Positions 1 to 10,345 of a stretch of DNA of 64,000 nucleotides are shown here, piece by piece. The translations under genes and the position numbers were made by a program. Every line of letters begins with the position of its first letter. Positions within the stretch are counted from its first letter, which is position 1. The DNA comes from Ascarosepion bandense (taxonomy: Eukaryota; Mollusca; Cephalopoda; Sepiida; Sepiidae), in assembly GCA_037127315.1 (NCBI GenBank), contig JBBBDQ010001156.1, positions 1,185,001-1,249,000 of the forward strand, in the 5' to 3' direction. The notes beneath the pieces are model-generated. The model made no database searches and was not told the origin of the DNA. It saw only the letters and a program-made list of their open reading frames with translations.

Positions 1-106
1 GATAATTTTACATGTATTTAAAAGGTTAGACAAGTTCAATTTTTTATAAGGTGCAATGAATAAATTGTCGTCTTTTTATCCAGTTTAATCTCTCATTTGA
101 ACAGAT

Positions 107-410
107 CACTCAGTTAAGTGCCATACGTGATACACGCTTGGGTGATCATGTCTCGAAAGAGACATAACTGACTGGGCAGAAGATTATCCCGTAGTAGGTT
201 GCCATTGCTTTCTGCGGTAGACTGGTTGGCAGTCAAGGCTCTAGAACCCAATCTGTTCTGTTATTTAACCCATAACTGGAAGGAAGAGACGGATTAATAC
301 CTTTCCCAAGGATAGTTGCGCGTAAGTGAATGCAATGAATTCAGCTGGAATTCGAACTCGGCTTCCCGATTTCTCATTCCGAGCCGATATCTAATGCACT
401 GAAACACACA
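107..410 (-). mobile_element. SINE-A, near full length
   Basis: tRNA-derived SINE of about 300 bp, read on the minus strand. The head starts at 410 with an A-box-like stretch, and a B-box-like GAGTTCGAATTCC follows on the minus strand. The tail ends in a segment whose plus-strand form is CAGTTAAGTGCCATACGTGA. Near-identical copies lie at 21802, 47090, 53625, 57803 and 59366. It interrupts repeat F. A short flanking match AACAGAT (left) / AACAGAT (right) may be the target duplication. Confidence 0.85.
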
Positions 411-533
411 TCGTTTATATTTAACAGATATATAAAATTACATAAAATATCTTGAAATACTAAACAGTAGATGTATTATAGAAAAGTGTCTTTGGCTTCA
501 ACGACGGTCTCCAGATGACTTCGTAATGTAGCC

Positions 534-855
534 TGTTACGTTGGGTAACAGAATTTTGTGAAATAATACAAAACAACGCAATAGTATAAAAGTAGGTGTT
601 TTGACAGGAAAGAGAAGTATTTAAAATAGGTGAGGATTAGTAGAATACAGAACAAAGTAATTAGTATACAGTATCGTCGTAGAGACGTGATAGATTGACT
701 AGTAGAACAATTCCGGTGTAATCCCGGAAATATCCGACGGACTCGCTCACTCGACTTCCTTACTCGACTTCCTTCTCTCGAGGTATAATCACTACTATTT
801 TATATAGTGATTCGAATAGTCTATTTCCGTGGAAAAGGTGGAGAGCGCCCAAACA
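534..855 (-). mobile_element. Solo LTR of an LTR retrotransposon
   Basis: 322 bp with TG...CA termini when read on the minus strand (starts TGTTTGGGCGC, ends ACGTAACA). It matches the LTR at 28520-28826, which has an exact 5-bp target duplication. Flanking pentamers here are TAGCC and CAGCC, one mismatch apart. It interrupts repeat F. No gag, pol or primer-binding site is adjacent, so this is a solo LTR left by recombination. The superfamily cannot be told from the LTR alone. Confidence 0.75.
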
Positions 856-1179
856 CAGCCATAATCCCGGCCTTCAGTTCTGGTATTACAAGAAGTTTTG
901 TTTGTCTTTTGCTCAACCGCGCCTCAGTTCATAATAATCAAGGGAATTGCAGTCTGGAGAGTTAGTTGTTAGTAAGGGCTAATGAGGTCGCAGAGTGATG
1001 CGTGTCTGACACTTTATACTGCTTGCGTGACATAGAATTGAGTTCTGTTGCTATATATAGTGTCTTCTAGTAGCCATTCTCTTGACGCAGGGCAACACTA
1101 TCTTCTCAACGCACTTGATATAGACCTCCAAGTTGAGTCACCAACGAATTCAGGAATCTTTTCTTATCAGAACGATTTT

Positions 1180-1902
1180 GAAATCTTGGCAATATCTCCA
1201 GAGTGACACTGAATCTGTAGAGTCAAGGGTGTACAGTAATGCCGTTTTCAAGTTTTTTTTTATATGTGAATTGAGCTATGGTGCTTTTTCTCTCACAGAC
1301 AGTGTCCAACTAACCCTGTCATAGTGAGCAGTCGACAACATCTAAACCGTATGCGCTAAATTAAAAATGTATATATACTGTCGACAATCTACTCAACGCA
1401 TCCTGTATAATGGATGTGTGTACTTTAACTTGAAAAATTAAGATATTATTTCTGAAAATAAAGTGATCATCCCATAACACCTCACAAACGTATGTATCAA
1501 TAGAAAACAATGATGATTTTTTTCTCTTCCGAGGACCATATAGGGATGATGATGGGTTGGTTTATACAAACGACATAGGTATTCATATTTCGGAAAATAC
1601 ATTACGAATAATAATAAACCTAAACATAAATTCAACGTCCACTGACAAGTGTTCTAAGGAATTGGACTCCTGATAAGTCTTGTCAACTAAAATCTATAAA
1701 AAACTATTCGAATAGCATAAAACGATGAATCATTTGGATAGTATTTACACTCACTAAAATTAGATTATAACATATTTTTTGTTCACAAGTAAAACCATTA
1801 AAACCTTCCGGAATTTGAATATAACATTTATTAAGGAGGATCTTCTGTCCAAATACTAAAGTGCACACATACACGCACACACACACGCACACACACATCA
1901 TA
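1180..1902. other. No gene seen; AT-rich sequence ending in a (CA)n run
   Basis: AT-rich sequence without recognised domains. A (CA)n tract occupies about 1863-1898, just outside the Helitron-like 5' end. Short open frames here show no family resemblance. Confidence 0.5.
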
Positions 1903-2196
1903 TCTAAACTTATTTATAAATGGAACTTTGTCTGTGTGTGTGTGTCTGTGCGATAGACTCCGAAACGGCTGAACCGATTTTCTTGAAGATTTACACAGTT
2001 GTACTATAAGCGTCTGCGAGTGTTCTTAGCTAAGGTTGTGTCGAGGTACCCCCGATAAATATCGATAATCGAAAAAATCGGGTTATAGAAGTATTGGTCC
2101 GATTTTAATCAAATTTGATACACTCATAGAGAAAGACATAAGAAACGATATTCAGAAGTTTCAAGGTTGCAGTTCTTACAATAGTGCAGAAAATTG

Positions 2197-2235
<39 letters not shown>

Positions 2236-2406
2236 CAAGATGTTTGTGTGTGTGTGTCTGTTTATCTATGTGTATGTCTTTTATACAAATCCACAATGTT
2301 TATCCGATTCTCACCAAACTTCACACAAATATTCTTTAGGCTGAATCTAAGCTCCAGGATCATGGATTACTTTTAAGGTTTCATTACACGCCGGGCGTCA
2401 TTGCTA

Positions 2407-2407
<1 letters not shown>
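1903..2407 (+). mobile_element. Helitron-like non-autonomous element, copy 1
   Basis: 505 bp starting TCTAAACTTATTTATAAATG and ending in CTAG, between a 5' A and a 3' T. Just before the end is a short GC hairpin (ACGCC/GGCGT). TC start, hairpin plus CTRR end and A/T insertion are the diagnostic Helitron features. It contains an internal (AT)n tract at about 2201-2232 and a (TG)n tract. Copies lie at 14470-15107 (minus) and 27177-28004 (plus). No Rep/helicase is encoded, so it would depend on an autonomous partner. Confidence 0.7.

Positions 2408-2471
<64 letters not shown>
2408..2471. repeat. (AT)n microsatellite
   Basis: About 64 bp of pure TA dinucleotides directly abutting the 3' end of the Helitron-like element. 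Similar tracts of 30 bp or more lie near 9409, 9983, 12527, 12615, 14730, 16705, 18630, 19442, 19749, 19931, 20378, 20781, 30942, 31205, 33707, 34660, 39405, 39686 and 40850. Confidence 0.95.
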
Positions 2472-2472
<1 letters not shown>

Positions 2473-2610
2473 GCTCTCACACCCTGAATGAGTACTCTGG
2501 AAGAATGGTAGATTTTGAAAAAAACAAACTGTAGCTACTCTAACATCTACGCATCTTTCATTGACTAATGAATGAGAACACTTTCAATGCTAGCGTATAA
2601 ATACAAGGTA

Positions 2611-2759
2611 CAGCAAAAGACTGCCTCCTTCTACATAGCTCAGAGGTAGAATCGCCGACTGACGCCAATTCGGTCGGGTTTCAATTCTTGGTACAAACTA
2701 ATCGGATGTCTAACCGTACTGATGAGCTGTGATACAGCGAAACAGATATGTCTGCGGGT

Positions 2760-2762
<3 letters not shown>
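2611..2762 (+). mobile_element. HH-SINE: tRNA-derived SINE with hammerhead-like 3' part, copy 1
   Basis: The tRNA-like head has an A box TAGCTCAGAGGTA (2636-2648) and a B box GGTTTCAATTC (2677-2687). A short linker leads to the hammerhead-like segment at 2707-2762, followed at once by a (TA)n tail (2763-2794). This is the most complete copy together with the one at 30996-31138, which also retains the head. Copies at 12557 and 38736 keep only the ribozyme-like 3' part. Confidence 0.8.
2707..2762 (+). ncRNA. Type I hammerhead ribozyme-like motif, copy 1
   Basis: The conserved core CTGATGA lies at 2719-2725. Stem II is GCTGTGATACAGC (2726-2738), a 5-bp hairpin, and GAAA follows at 2739-2742. 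Stem III is ACA/TGU closed by GATA (2742-2751). The predicted cleavage site is after C2752. Stem I pairs CCGTA (2714-2718) with TGCGG (2753-2757), then an internal loop, then GTC (2708-2710) with GAC (2760-2762). All core positions of the hammerhead fold are present in the right order for type I. Activity is inferred, not shown. Confidence 0.8.
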
Positions 2763-2798
<36 letters not shown>

Positions 2799-3299
2799 TA
2801 AAATAATCGTATATTGCGACACGGAAATCTCTAAGTTTGAGATATATTCTCTTCATCAGGCAATGTTGGATATTGGTTGTGTATATGATATTTGGTTCCA
2901 TTCCAAAGATAGATCAAAGCTTTCCCTCACCAAACATAGAGAAAGCTTGTACAGGGTATAGAACAACCGGATTAAAAGAGAGGATTTAATGCGGGATATC
3001 CCGTCCACTAAATACAACACAAATTTCAAGAAAAGACAACGCTTAAGAAATGTTTATTAAAAATAACGTACGTGCAGAATAATCAGTTTGTATATATTTT
3101 TTATATTTTGTTTGATAGAAAAAATGTCTTATAGATTTAAGCGAATGCGGTTTGAACAAAAAATGTTTTGCTGTCTGTAATTCAGGAGAGTAGTAGAGTA
3201 AAAGTAGAAAGGGCCAATCAATTTAATGTGAAAAAGAGAGTTTGAGTGAGAAATAACCAATAAGAGGGAAACGATTCAAATAGCAATAGTAATAAGTAG

Positions 3300-3680
3300 C
3301 AGAATGCCCCGATGAACTTTGCTCACTGGTGCCCCTTTACGCGAGCCACAAAATTAGCAACTTGGTCCCAGCTTTTTCCAGTGAAACCAATAAATTGTCA
3401 ACACAAATTCCATTCCACCAGCTTCTTTTCTCGCACTTCCCGCCTGTGGAATTCCCTTCCATTTACTTGCTTTCCCGACAACTACAATCTCCAAGAATTT
3501 AAATGTAAAATCAATAGTCATCTCGTATCTCACTAACCTGCATCCTCTCTTTCATGCTCCTTTCTCCGTCCACTCCACTCTCATCAGTATAATCATCCTT
3601 CTCTTACTCACTTCCTGACACCTCTTATAACCTGTCACTCTTACTCATAACTCATACTGTAATGGTTGTTACAATGTTTT
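3300..3680 (+). mobile_element. Jockey/CR1-like LINE, 5'-truncated 3' end
   Basis: Translates (with breaks) to the C-terminal tail of the reverse transcriptase ORF. Within 3312-3536 the frame contains SRLWNSLP and NLQEFKCKINSHL, matching the end of the 473-aa ORF at 54523-55944. It lacks all catalytic RT motifs. Typical dead-on-arrival LINE copy. Confidence 0.8.
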
Positions 3681-3689
3681 TTAAATTCA

Positions 3690-4688
3690 TAGTATCACTA
3701 CACAAAAAATTCTCATGTTTCGAAGCCAGCCCATTATGTTTTGGCTTCATTCTCCGGTGATTGTTTTAGAAATGAGAATTATCCAGTTGAAAAGACCGTT
3801 TATTTGTGTTGGATTTGTTATTTTTGGGTGTTAGAGGGGTTGGTCTGTATTTTGAGTTCCGTTGACCTTTTTACTGGTGTTGGGGTTAAGTGTTTGTTTT
3901 TGGCAGAGTTCATGATAGGTTAATCTATTAATCTTGAAAGGGCTGGTGCTGCTGGCACCTTTGGTTTAGGGTTTGGTAGGTGTTGTTTTGTTTTGGGGTT
4001 GGTTTCTCCTTAATTTAACGTATGTTTTGGGGGGTGTGCTTTTTCTTGTTTTTTTTATTTTTTTGTTTTTTATAAAATATATTTTTTATAAAATATATCT
4101 TTCATAAAAATGTATAGGGGTTGGTAGGTGTTGTTTTGTTTTGGGGTTGGTTTCTCCTTAATTTAATGTAGGTTATTTTGTATTCGGGTGTGTGCTTTTT
4201 TTTGTTTTTTTATTTTTTTGTTTTTATAAAATATATTTTTTATAAAATATATCATTCGTAAAAATATTTCATAATATTCCATAATATTAAGGTATTTTAT
4301 AATATTATAAAATATAATATTTTATATTATTCAAGAAATATATTTCTTTTATAAAATTTATCCTTTATACAATATATTTTATAAATATAAAGTATATTTT
4401 TTATATATTTATCTACTATTCTGTTGCAACTGCATTATTTTTGTTTCTTTTGGTGGGGGTTTCTGGTTGTTTTTTTTGTTTTTTACTTAAATTTTAGCGA
4501 GAAATCTTTGCGATGTTTGCATATTACTGCTAATACGTCTCTACGGTTTAGTAAATCGTTGCTGTTAGGGTACTGGAGAATGTGTAGTTTTTCACTTAGA
4601 CATAAAGGGCAGATGTCATTAAGTGAGTTGCAAGTTCTAGTTTTTCTAGGATTTTCCTTGTCAAAACAGAAACCCAAATTAAAATATC

Positions 4689-4721
<33 letters not shown>

Positions 4722-5270
4722 TCCTTTCCGTTTTCTTCTCTTTTGTGTCCGGTTGAGTCTGCGACGGGCCTGTCTGTCGGTTCTTTGGCCTCTCTGATCT
4801 CCGCGCCTTTCTGATTGTCTTTGCCAGTCAAGTGACGTAGTAATTAATGTTGTTGGATCAAACGACATACTCATTTTTTTAGGTGTTAACAAAATTTGAC
4901 AGAGGTCATGGATCAATTTGCTATTTTCTATTCAATCAGAATCCAGAATCTTACTTTTCATACTGACTTGTGAAATTTGCCTTGGTCTGGGTTGTTTTTC
5001 TAAAATCTCGTGTACAATTTTACTTTTTGCGTTTTAGTTAATTGTTGGATGATATAGGTTTTGTATCCTATACCTCCATGCCAATAAAACGGACTTTGGT
5101 CTCATACGCCATATTTTCTTTTCTTTTTTGTCTTGAAGTCAGAACGCTAAAATTGCTTGACTCTATTCTTTGCTTGCTTTAATACCATTCCTAATTCGTT
5201 AATTTTTTTTGCCTTATTATTATTGTTACGTTGACTAGTTTCATCTGGCTTATATAATGTTTTATTAGTA
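3690..5270. other. T-rich low-complexity stretch without a gene
   Basis: Strongly T/G-rich on the plus strand, with an AT-only patch at about 4250-4410 and a (TTG)n triplet run at 4689-4727. Open frames through it are rich in Phe, Val and Leu (or Gln on the other strand) and reflect composition. No conserved domain seen. Confidence 0.6.
3970..4265 (+). repeat. Tandem duplication, unit about 148 bp
   Basis: The segment beginning GGTAGGTGTTGTTTTG recurs at about 3975 and 4123. Each is followed by the same TTTCTCCTTAATTTAA segment and a T-rich, then AAAATATATTTTTTATAAAA stretch. Two units with moderate divergence. Confidence 0.7.
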
Positions 5271-5592
5271 TTCGCCCGGTTCACACTCCACCCATGTCTA
5301 TTGAACAGGTTAAGAGGCTCATCCCTTGTTCCCTGTTTAGGATGTGGTTTCCGGCTTTCCCTTTTCCAATCTTCTCACTTTGTTTTTTTTTCTTCAATTG
5401 GAGTAGATAGATCTATCGCCCGGTTCACACTCCACCCATGTCTATTGAACAGGTTAAGAGGCTCATCCCTTGTTCCCTGTTTAGGGTGTGGTTTCCGGCT
5501 TTCTCTTTTCCACTCTTTTCTCTATTACATAGCCCCCTGCACATCAGTGGCGTTACCGCCTTGCTCGGGGTGATACGATTAAAAAAAAAAAA
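5271..5592 (+). mobile_element. SINE-B, two tandem copies
   Basis: Two head segments, each with the B-box-like GGTTCACACTCC (about 5279 and 5421), in tandem. The first lacks its 3' tail; the second runs to the full tail and an A run (5580-5592). The tail, AGCCCCCTGCACATCAGTGG onward to GGGGTGATACGATT, is the same as the 3' end of the jockey/CR1-like LINE in this window. It is therefore probably mobilised by that LINE. Confidence 0.8.
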
Positions 5593-5599
5593 ATAATTT

Positions 5600-6308
5600 G
5601 CCCGGGTTTTTTTTTTTTCACTCTTATGTCATTGCCTGTTAGAATCTTTGTCAATTCACTTTGCTGAGTATTTTTGCCGAATTACACTTAACCATGACCA
5701 TTTCATCTACATATATTCAAATGTGTGTGTAAGTGTGTGTGGATGTATGTATGTAAGTCGGTGTTGGGTGCGTAGACGGAAGGCTAAATAGATAAAATGA
5801 ACTTAGTTGCAAATAAACCACAGGTGTGGAGCGTCAAGTAAAGATTGAAAGTACTGTCAATGTATTCACTGAACAGATGAGAAAATATTTCCCCATGACA
5901 ATTTAAGATGAAATGATAAGAATGCATATGTTAAATATTATTAGTCTGTGCCGATATGCATATAAAACTCACACATTGAGAATATTTATTGAAAATACTA
6001 GAAACAGATGAGGAATAGATATAAATATATTGAAATAAACAGACAGAAATTAATATCACAAGACAGACCCAAAAAATCCAATAGATAGATGGAAACATTC
6101 CTGGCTAGATAGAACCAAGAACTCAATGGATATTGATAGAGAATGTGAGAAAGGGAAACAGACATTGCTAAACAGAGACGATCCGAGATAGATAGAGAGA
6201 AAGTGCGAGAAAAGGAACAATCGTAGCAAGATTGAATTAATCTGATATTGAGAGACAGAGGGAGAAAGAGAGATGGAAATATTTCTATGTTTATAGAAAC
6301 AATCCGAG

Positions 6309-6345
<37 letters not shown>

Positions 6346-6468
6346 ATTTAGAATCTCACTCATTCTTATTTCTTTCTCTTTATATATATATATATATATA
6401 CACACAGAGATAGAGAAAGAATGAAAGAGATTCTAAATTCCAAGGTAGATGAAGATAAAACAATCCGT

Positions 6469-6510
<42 letters not shown>

Positions 6511-6680
6511 AATAAAAGTTCGAAATAGAAAGAAAGAAAGAAAGAGTAAGAAAGAAAAGAAAGAAATGTAAGAAACAAACAACAATCACATGCAGATAGA
6601 CAGCAGTAATTCTAGCTAGATAGCTGTCTAGATAGATAGCTAGAAACCATCCAAATTGATAAAAATATAGATAGGTAGAA
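5600..6680. other. No gene; short microsatellites
   Basis: AT-rich sequence with (AT)n at about 6314-6341 and 6381-6400, and (GATA)n at 6472-6510 grading into (GAAA)n at 6530-6562. Nothing else recognised. Confidence 0.6.
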
Positions 6681-7062
6681 TACCGGTCATACTTATTAGG
6701 CTATCCAAGTTTTTTAAAAGAAATGATGTATTTCATACTATTTTAGTATTTATTGTAATGTGGATAAATCTAAATGAAAACAGAATGATTCTTTTTTTTA
6801 ATACTGCACAATAATATGTGCATGAAATAGACTGTCCTACTATCCAGTTTTTATGATCTCTTCCCCATGCCAGTCTCTTCTTTTTGGCTGGCTGAAGCAA
6901 AGGATTCCTGGCTGCCTTGAAAAGTTTTTGCAAAGTAATAATAACAAAAGAATCATTCTATTTTCATTTAGAATTATTCACTTGGCAATAAATACTAAAA
7001 ATAGTATGAAATACATCATTTCTTTGGTAAAAACTGGGGTTGCCTAATAATTATGGCCGGTA
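6681..7062. mobile_element. MITE, Tc1/mariner-like, complete
   Basis: About 378 bp bounded by TA and by long terminal inverted repeats of roughly 70 bp. The left end reads ACCGGTCATACTTATTAGG and the right end is its imperfect complement ending ATTATGGCCGG. The inner part of each repeat contains the ATTTCATACTATTTT segment or its complement. No transposase is present. Partial copies lie at 7120-7263 and 12046-12284. TA target and repeat style point to Tc1/mariner. Confidence 0.8.
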
Positions 7063-7081
7063 GTGTATATATAGCAAATTT

Positions 7082-7263
7082 GCAGGGTGCGCTGGCTAAA
7101 TTGTCGCTATTTGCATGTAATATTTTGCAAAGTAATAATAGCAAAAGAACCATTCTATTTTCATTTACAATTATTTACTTGGGAATGAATACTAAAAAAT
7201 AGTATGAAAGGCATCATTTCTTTTCTAAAAACTTGGGTGGCCTAATAATTATGGCCGGTAGTG
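7082..7263. mobile_element. Right-half MITE fragment joined to a repeat F fragment
   Basis: Positions 7120-7263 repeat the right half of the MITE at 6681-7062, ending with the same GGCCTAATAATTATGGCCGG. Just before it, 7082-7120 matches the repeat F end motif (TAAATTGTCG). The junction suggests one element inserted in, or recombined with, the other. Confidence 0.65.
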
Positions 7264-7275
7264 TATATACCATAC

Positions 7276-7283
7276 GAATCTGA

Positions 7284-7318
<35 letters not shown>
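7276..7318 (+). repeat. (GAAA)n microsatellite
   Basis: Perfect AAAG/GAAA tetranucleotide repeat of about 10 units. Confidence 0.9.
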
Positions 7319-7384
7319 GGTAGTAAGCAAGAAAGAAACAACAACGAATGAAAGTAAGAAACCATATGAGTTAATTAGCATAAG

Positions 7385-7643
7385 TTCTTCGCACTTAAGC
7401 AATCACTTCTTTTTCACGACATGAATGACTAAGCACATGATTTTCCGCAGAAGATTGACATTATTTACTGCGGTAAAACTTAATCTGCCATGCTATTTAA
7501 TCCATAGCTGGAGGGAGAAGAAATGGATTAATGAATTCTCAGTAGAATTTGTACGTAAGTGAATTAAACTTATTCGACTGTAATCAGAACTCGGCTCACC
7601 CAGTTCTCATTACAAGCCGCTATACATTCCACCACAACACACG
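7385..7643 (-). mobile_element. SINE-A, diverged copy
   Basis: Recognisable but strongly diverged SINE-A on the minus strand. It retains the TTCCGCAGAAGATT, CCATAGCTGGAGGGA and CGTAAGTGAAT segments and the head region ending at CCACCACAACACACG. Older than the copies at 107 and 59366. Confidence 0.7.
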
Positions 7644-7675
7644 TCATAGATTGAGAAATAGTAACATAGAAACAA

Positions 7676-7677
<2 letters not shown>

Positions 7678-7741
<64 letters not shown>

Positions 7742-7955
7742 CAGTAATTGGTCAGAATTAAATTAGAGCAATATGTATTTGTATTAAACAACATATTAGA
7801 GATAGAGATTGAGAGATACATAGATAAATGGCTAGATAATCTTATAGATAGATAGATATATGTAAACATAATTTTACAGATAAATAGGTAGATAGATATA
7901 AACATACACTTACAAATATTGATAGATGTCAACATAATCTTACAGACAGACAGAC

Positions 7956-8002
<47 letters not shown>

Positions 8003-8008
8003 GAATCT

Positions 8009-8047
<39 letters not shown>

Positions 8048-8221
8048 GTAAACATAATTCTACAGACAGATAGATATATAGATATATATAGATAGATGTA
8101 AACATACACTTACAAATAGATAGATAGATACATACATACATACAGACATAGATGTCAACATAATTTTACAGACAGAAAGACAGATAGATTGATAGAAAGA
8201 AAGATAGATGTAAACGTACAC

Positions 8222-8264
<43 letters not shown>
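7678..8264. repeat. Compound microsatellite/minisatellite
   Basis: Runs of (TA)n, (TTA)n, (GATA)n and (GACA)n are separated by recurring units resembling GATGTAAACATAATTTTACA (about 7862, 7927, 8046, 8149) and GTAAACATACACTTACAAAT (about 7896, 8096). The unit spacing is irregular. Frames through it encode only Tyr/Ile/Ser/Leu runs. Confidence 0.85.
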
Positions 8265-8265
<1 letters not shown>

Positions 8266-8660
8266 GAACGATGCGACGTTGATTGCAAAGAAGAGTTATA
8301 CTTATTGTTACCTGAGCATCACTCACCGTTATCACAGTTCCAATCTGTTAGAACAGTTATAAACTAAAAAATATTTTAAGAGTAATCAATATGCTCCATG
8401 GAGACACTTCACATTGACTCACCAGGAAGAACGGTGGAATGCTAAGGCTTGAACTCATAATAATTCTGTTAATATCGATCGGGTGCCAAGTGCAGGAAAC
8501 AAAAAGTTACAAAACAAAATAATTGAGTTAAAGTAAGAATTCTTATGAGTCTTTATTCTCTTCTGAACGCCTTTCCTGTAAACACTCACGCAGATGCACT
8601 GGTGTTTAATAGACACATACTTCTCTACGAACGTATTGAAGAAAAAAAACACACGCGCGT
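8265..8660. other. No gene seen
   Basis: About 400 bp of apparently unique AT-rich sequence. No domain, RNA or repeat recognised. Confidence 0.5.
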
Positions 8661-8661
8661 C

Positions 8662-8663
<2 letters not shown>

Positions 8664-8710
<47 letters not shown>

Positions 8711-8727
8711 TACATATATATATATAT
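8664..8727 (+). repeat. (CA)n-(TA)n microsatellite
   Basis: A CA run of about 14 units followed by TA runs, immediately upstream of a PLE terminal segment. Confidence 0.9.
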
Positions 8728-8730
8728 TTT

Positions 8731-9260
8731 CTAAATATATACTGTAAAATATAAGAAACAATGAATGTATATTATGTTTAATCATGAGCCGTTCTAAACA
8801 TCGTATTTTGGCTTTAATTTCAGGTGAAAATAAAGACAAAAATTCTCCAAAATTGGATATTTTTTTATTATTTTGGTTCTAAGCTTTCGGCTCACCTAAG
8901 CCATATTCAGTGAGGTTACTGGGACGTGAACATAAAAACACCCACCATAAACAATACAATAATACTCACTCATACACACAGTAAAAAGAACCTTCAGATA
9001 TTAGAGGCCATCTACATTAAACTAAAACAACCCAAACTTAATAAAATCACGTTTAAATCTGGTCATAACACATTACATTGCATTTAAATATATGACTCTG
9101 TTAACTTTTCGAGCTCTCACGCGGTGTGACGTCATGGAACCACATTACAAATTTACGAACTGCGTTTGCTACATGGTAAGTTTTATCGTTTCTTAGCAAA
9201 GTTTTATGTCAACACAAGATAAAATCATCTTTGATGGCGGATGTATATATATGTATATTA
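8731..9260 (+). mobile_element. Penelope-like element fragment with inverted terminal segment
   Basis: 8731-8925 is the PLE terminal (pseudo-LTR) segment, in the opposite orientation to its copy at 40661-40850. 8990-9092 translates to the end of the GIY-YIG ORF (LQILEAIYIKLKQPKLNKIT then SGHNTLHCI and a stop). The 3' non-coding part follows to about 9260 and matches 40490-40640. The element is 5'-truncated and its 5' flank is an inverted terminal segment, a known PLE configuration. Confidence 0.75.
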
Positions 9261-9403
9261 TAAGGAAATGAAAGAACAGGTAGATTAAACCCCACTGTTC
9301 ATGCATTTATTTTTATAGTGAGTGCTCAATACAAAGTAGAGCTTAATATTATAATTTTGTTATTAAAATAGTTTATACTTTTATAAACTATTTTGATGAA
9401 ATT

Positions 9404-9405
<2 letters not shown>

Positions 9406-9440
<35 letters not shown>
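9406..9440. repeat. (AT)n microsatellite
   Basis: TA dinucleotide run, followed by a TTATTA-rich patch. Confidence 0.9.
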
Positions 9441-9444
<4 letters not shown>

Positions 9445-9573
9445 TATTATTATACTACAACTCAATAGTTATAAGGTTTGTTTTAACATCGAAACTTAAT
9501 AGCTGTTGAGTTGCATTAAGCTATTGTAATAATAATAATAATAATAAGGAAAACTTTATCTATGTAATGCTAG

Positions 9574-9717
9574 GGATGATAGGGAAGATAGAAAAACATG
9601 AAATGGAGCCATAACAACACGCCACGACCTGCCTTAGGTCTCCCCGCAGACTTGGTTGGTAGTGAGACCAAAGCAGAAATCGAAATATGATGAAAAAATG
9701 ACATAATAATAATAATG

Positions 9718-9750
<33 letters not shown>

Positions 9751-9893
9751 GGTATGTTAGGGGAGATAGAAAAAACATGAAATGGAGCCATAACAACACA
9801 CCACGACCTGCCTTAGGTTTTCTCACAGACTTGGTAGGTAGTGCGACCATAGCAGAAATTGAAATATGATGAAAAAATGACATAATAATAATA
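9574..9893. repeat. Direct dimer of a ~130-bp repeat, each with an (AAT)n tail
   Basis: Two copies about 179 bp apart (marker TGAAATGGAGCC at 9599 and 9778). Each contains CACGACCTGCCTTAGGT and ends with GATGAAAAAATGACAT and a run of AAT triplets (long at 9703-9750, short at 9882-9893). The tailed dimer looks like a short retroposon or a SINE tail. No A/B box was identified. Confidence 0.7.
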
Positions 9894-9980
9894 ACCTTAT
9901 ATTTATGCTCTTGTTCGGTATTGAGACCTTTTTAAAAGTAAATATCTAACTGTGGAATTTACTTCCATTAGTAACCATTA

Positions 9981-9981
9981 C

Positions 9982-10029
<48 letters not shown>

Positions 10030-10261
10030 GAAAATAAGACGAATTATGCTTATTCTATATTAGCAGATCTTTTGACTAAATGGAAGCTTGATAAAAAAAA
10101 TATTAAAAGTAGAATTTTTGGACACGAGACTCAAAATATAAAAAAAAATATCCGCATTTTATATCATCGAAAAGAAGCTGGTAGAACGGTGAATATCCGA
10201 TTCTTTTTTATGTTTTAATTATTTCATCGAAAGCATAGTGGAACCGCAACTAATGAAAAGC
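9981..10261. other. (TA)n tract and AT-rich sequence with an unassigned open frame
   Basis: TA run at about 9981-10023. An open frame continues to 10218, encoding a Lys/Ile/Asn-rich stretch (contains YSILADLLTKWKLDKKNI). I do not recognise a domain, and the composition follows the AT content. Possibly decayed transposon sequence. Confidence 0.35.
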
Positions 10262-10345
10262 GAGAGAAAAGGAGTCAAGAAGACAGATGAGTGCAATTGA
10301 CGGTTCATTTAAATTTGTGGGGAATGTAGCTATCAGGGAAAATAA
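10262..10345 (-). mobile_element. Short jockey/CR1-like LINE fragment
   Basis: About 80 bp matching the LINE ORF end on the minus strand. Compare the TTTAAATTTnTGGnGATTGTAGCTATCAGGG-type segment here with 49560-49595. It abuts an RTE 3' fragment on the opposite strand. Confidence 0.55.

Larger units (their letters stand above)
30..1170. repeat. Repeat F (unclassified dispersed repeat), split by a SINE and a solo LTR
   Basis: The pieces 30-106, 411-533 and 856-1170 match, in the same order, the uninterrupted sequence at about 41330-41860. Shared landmarks are the motif AAATTGTCGTCT, a segment containing TTTGGCTTCAACG, and a segment ending near AGACCTCC. No coding domain is recognised in either copy. 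A short related piece with the same AAATTGTCG motif lies at 7082-7120. The family may be a DNA transposon, but I could not identify a transposase. Confidence 0.55.

Noticed and set aside
2105..2961. Several 60-80 aa frames rich in Tyr-Ile or Cys-Val repeats
   Set aside because: They are translations of (TA)n and (TG)n microsatellites; the same artefact occurs at 12443-12714, 14665, 18575, 20257, 20715, 31188 and 39402.
4424..4916. Poly-Val and poly-Gln frames of about 110 aa on both strands
   Set aside because: Both derive from the same (TTG)n run; no homology on either side.
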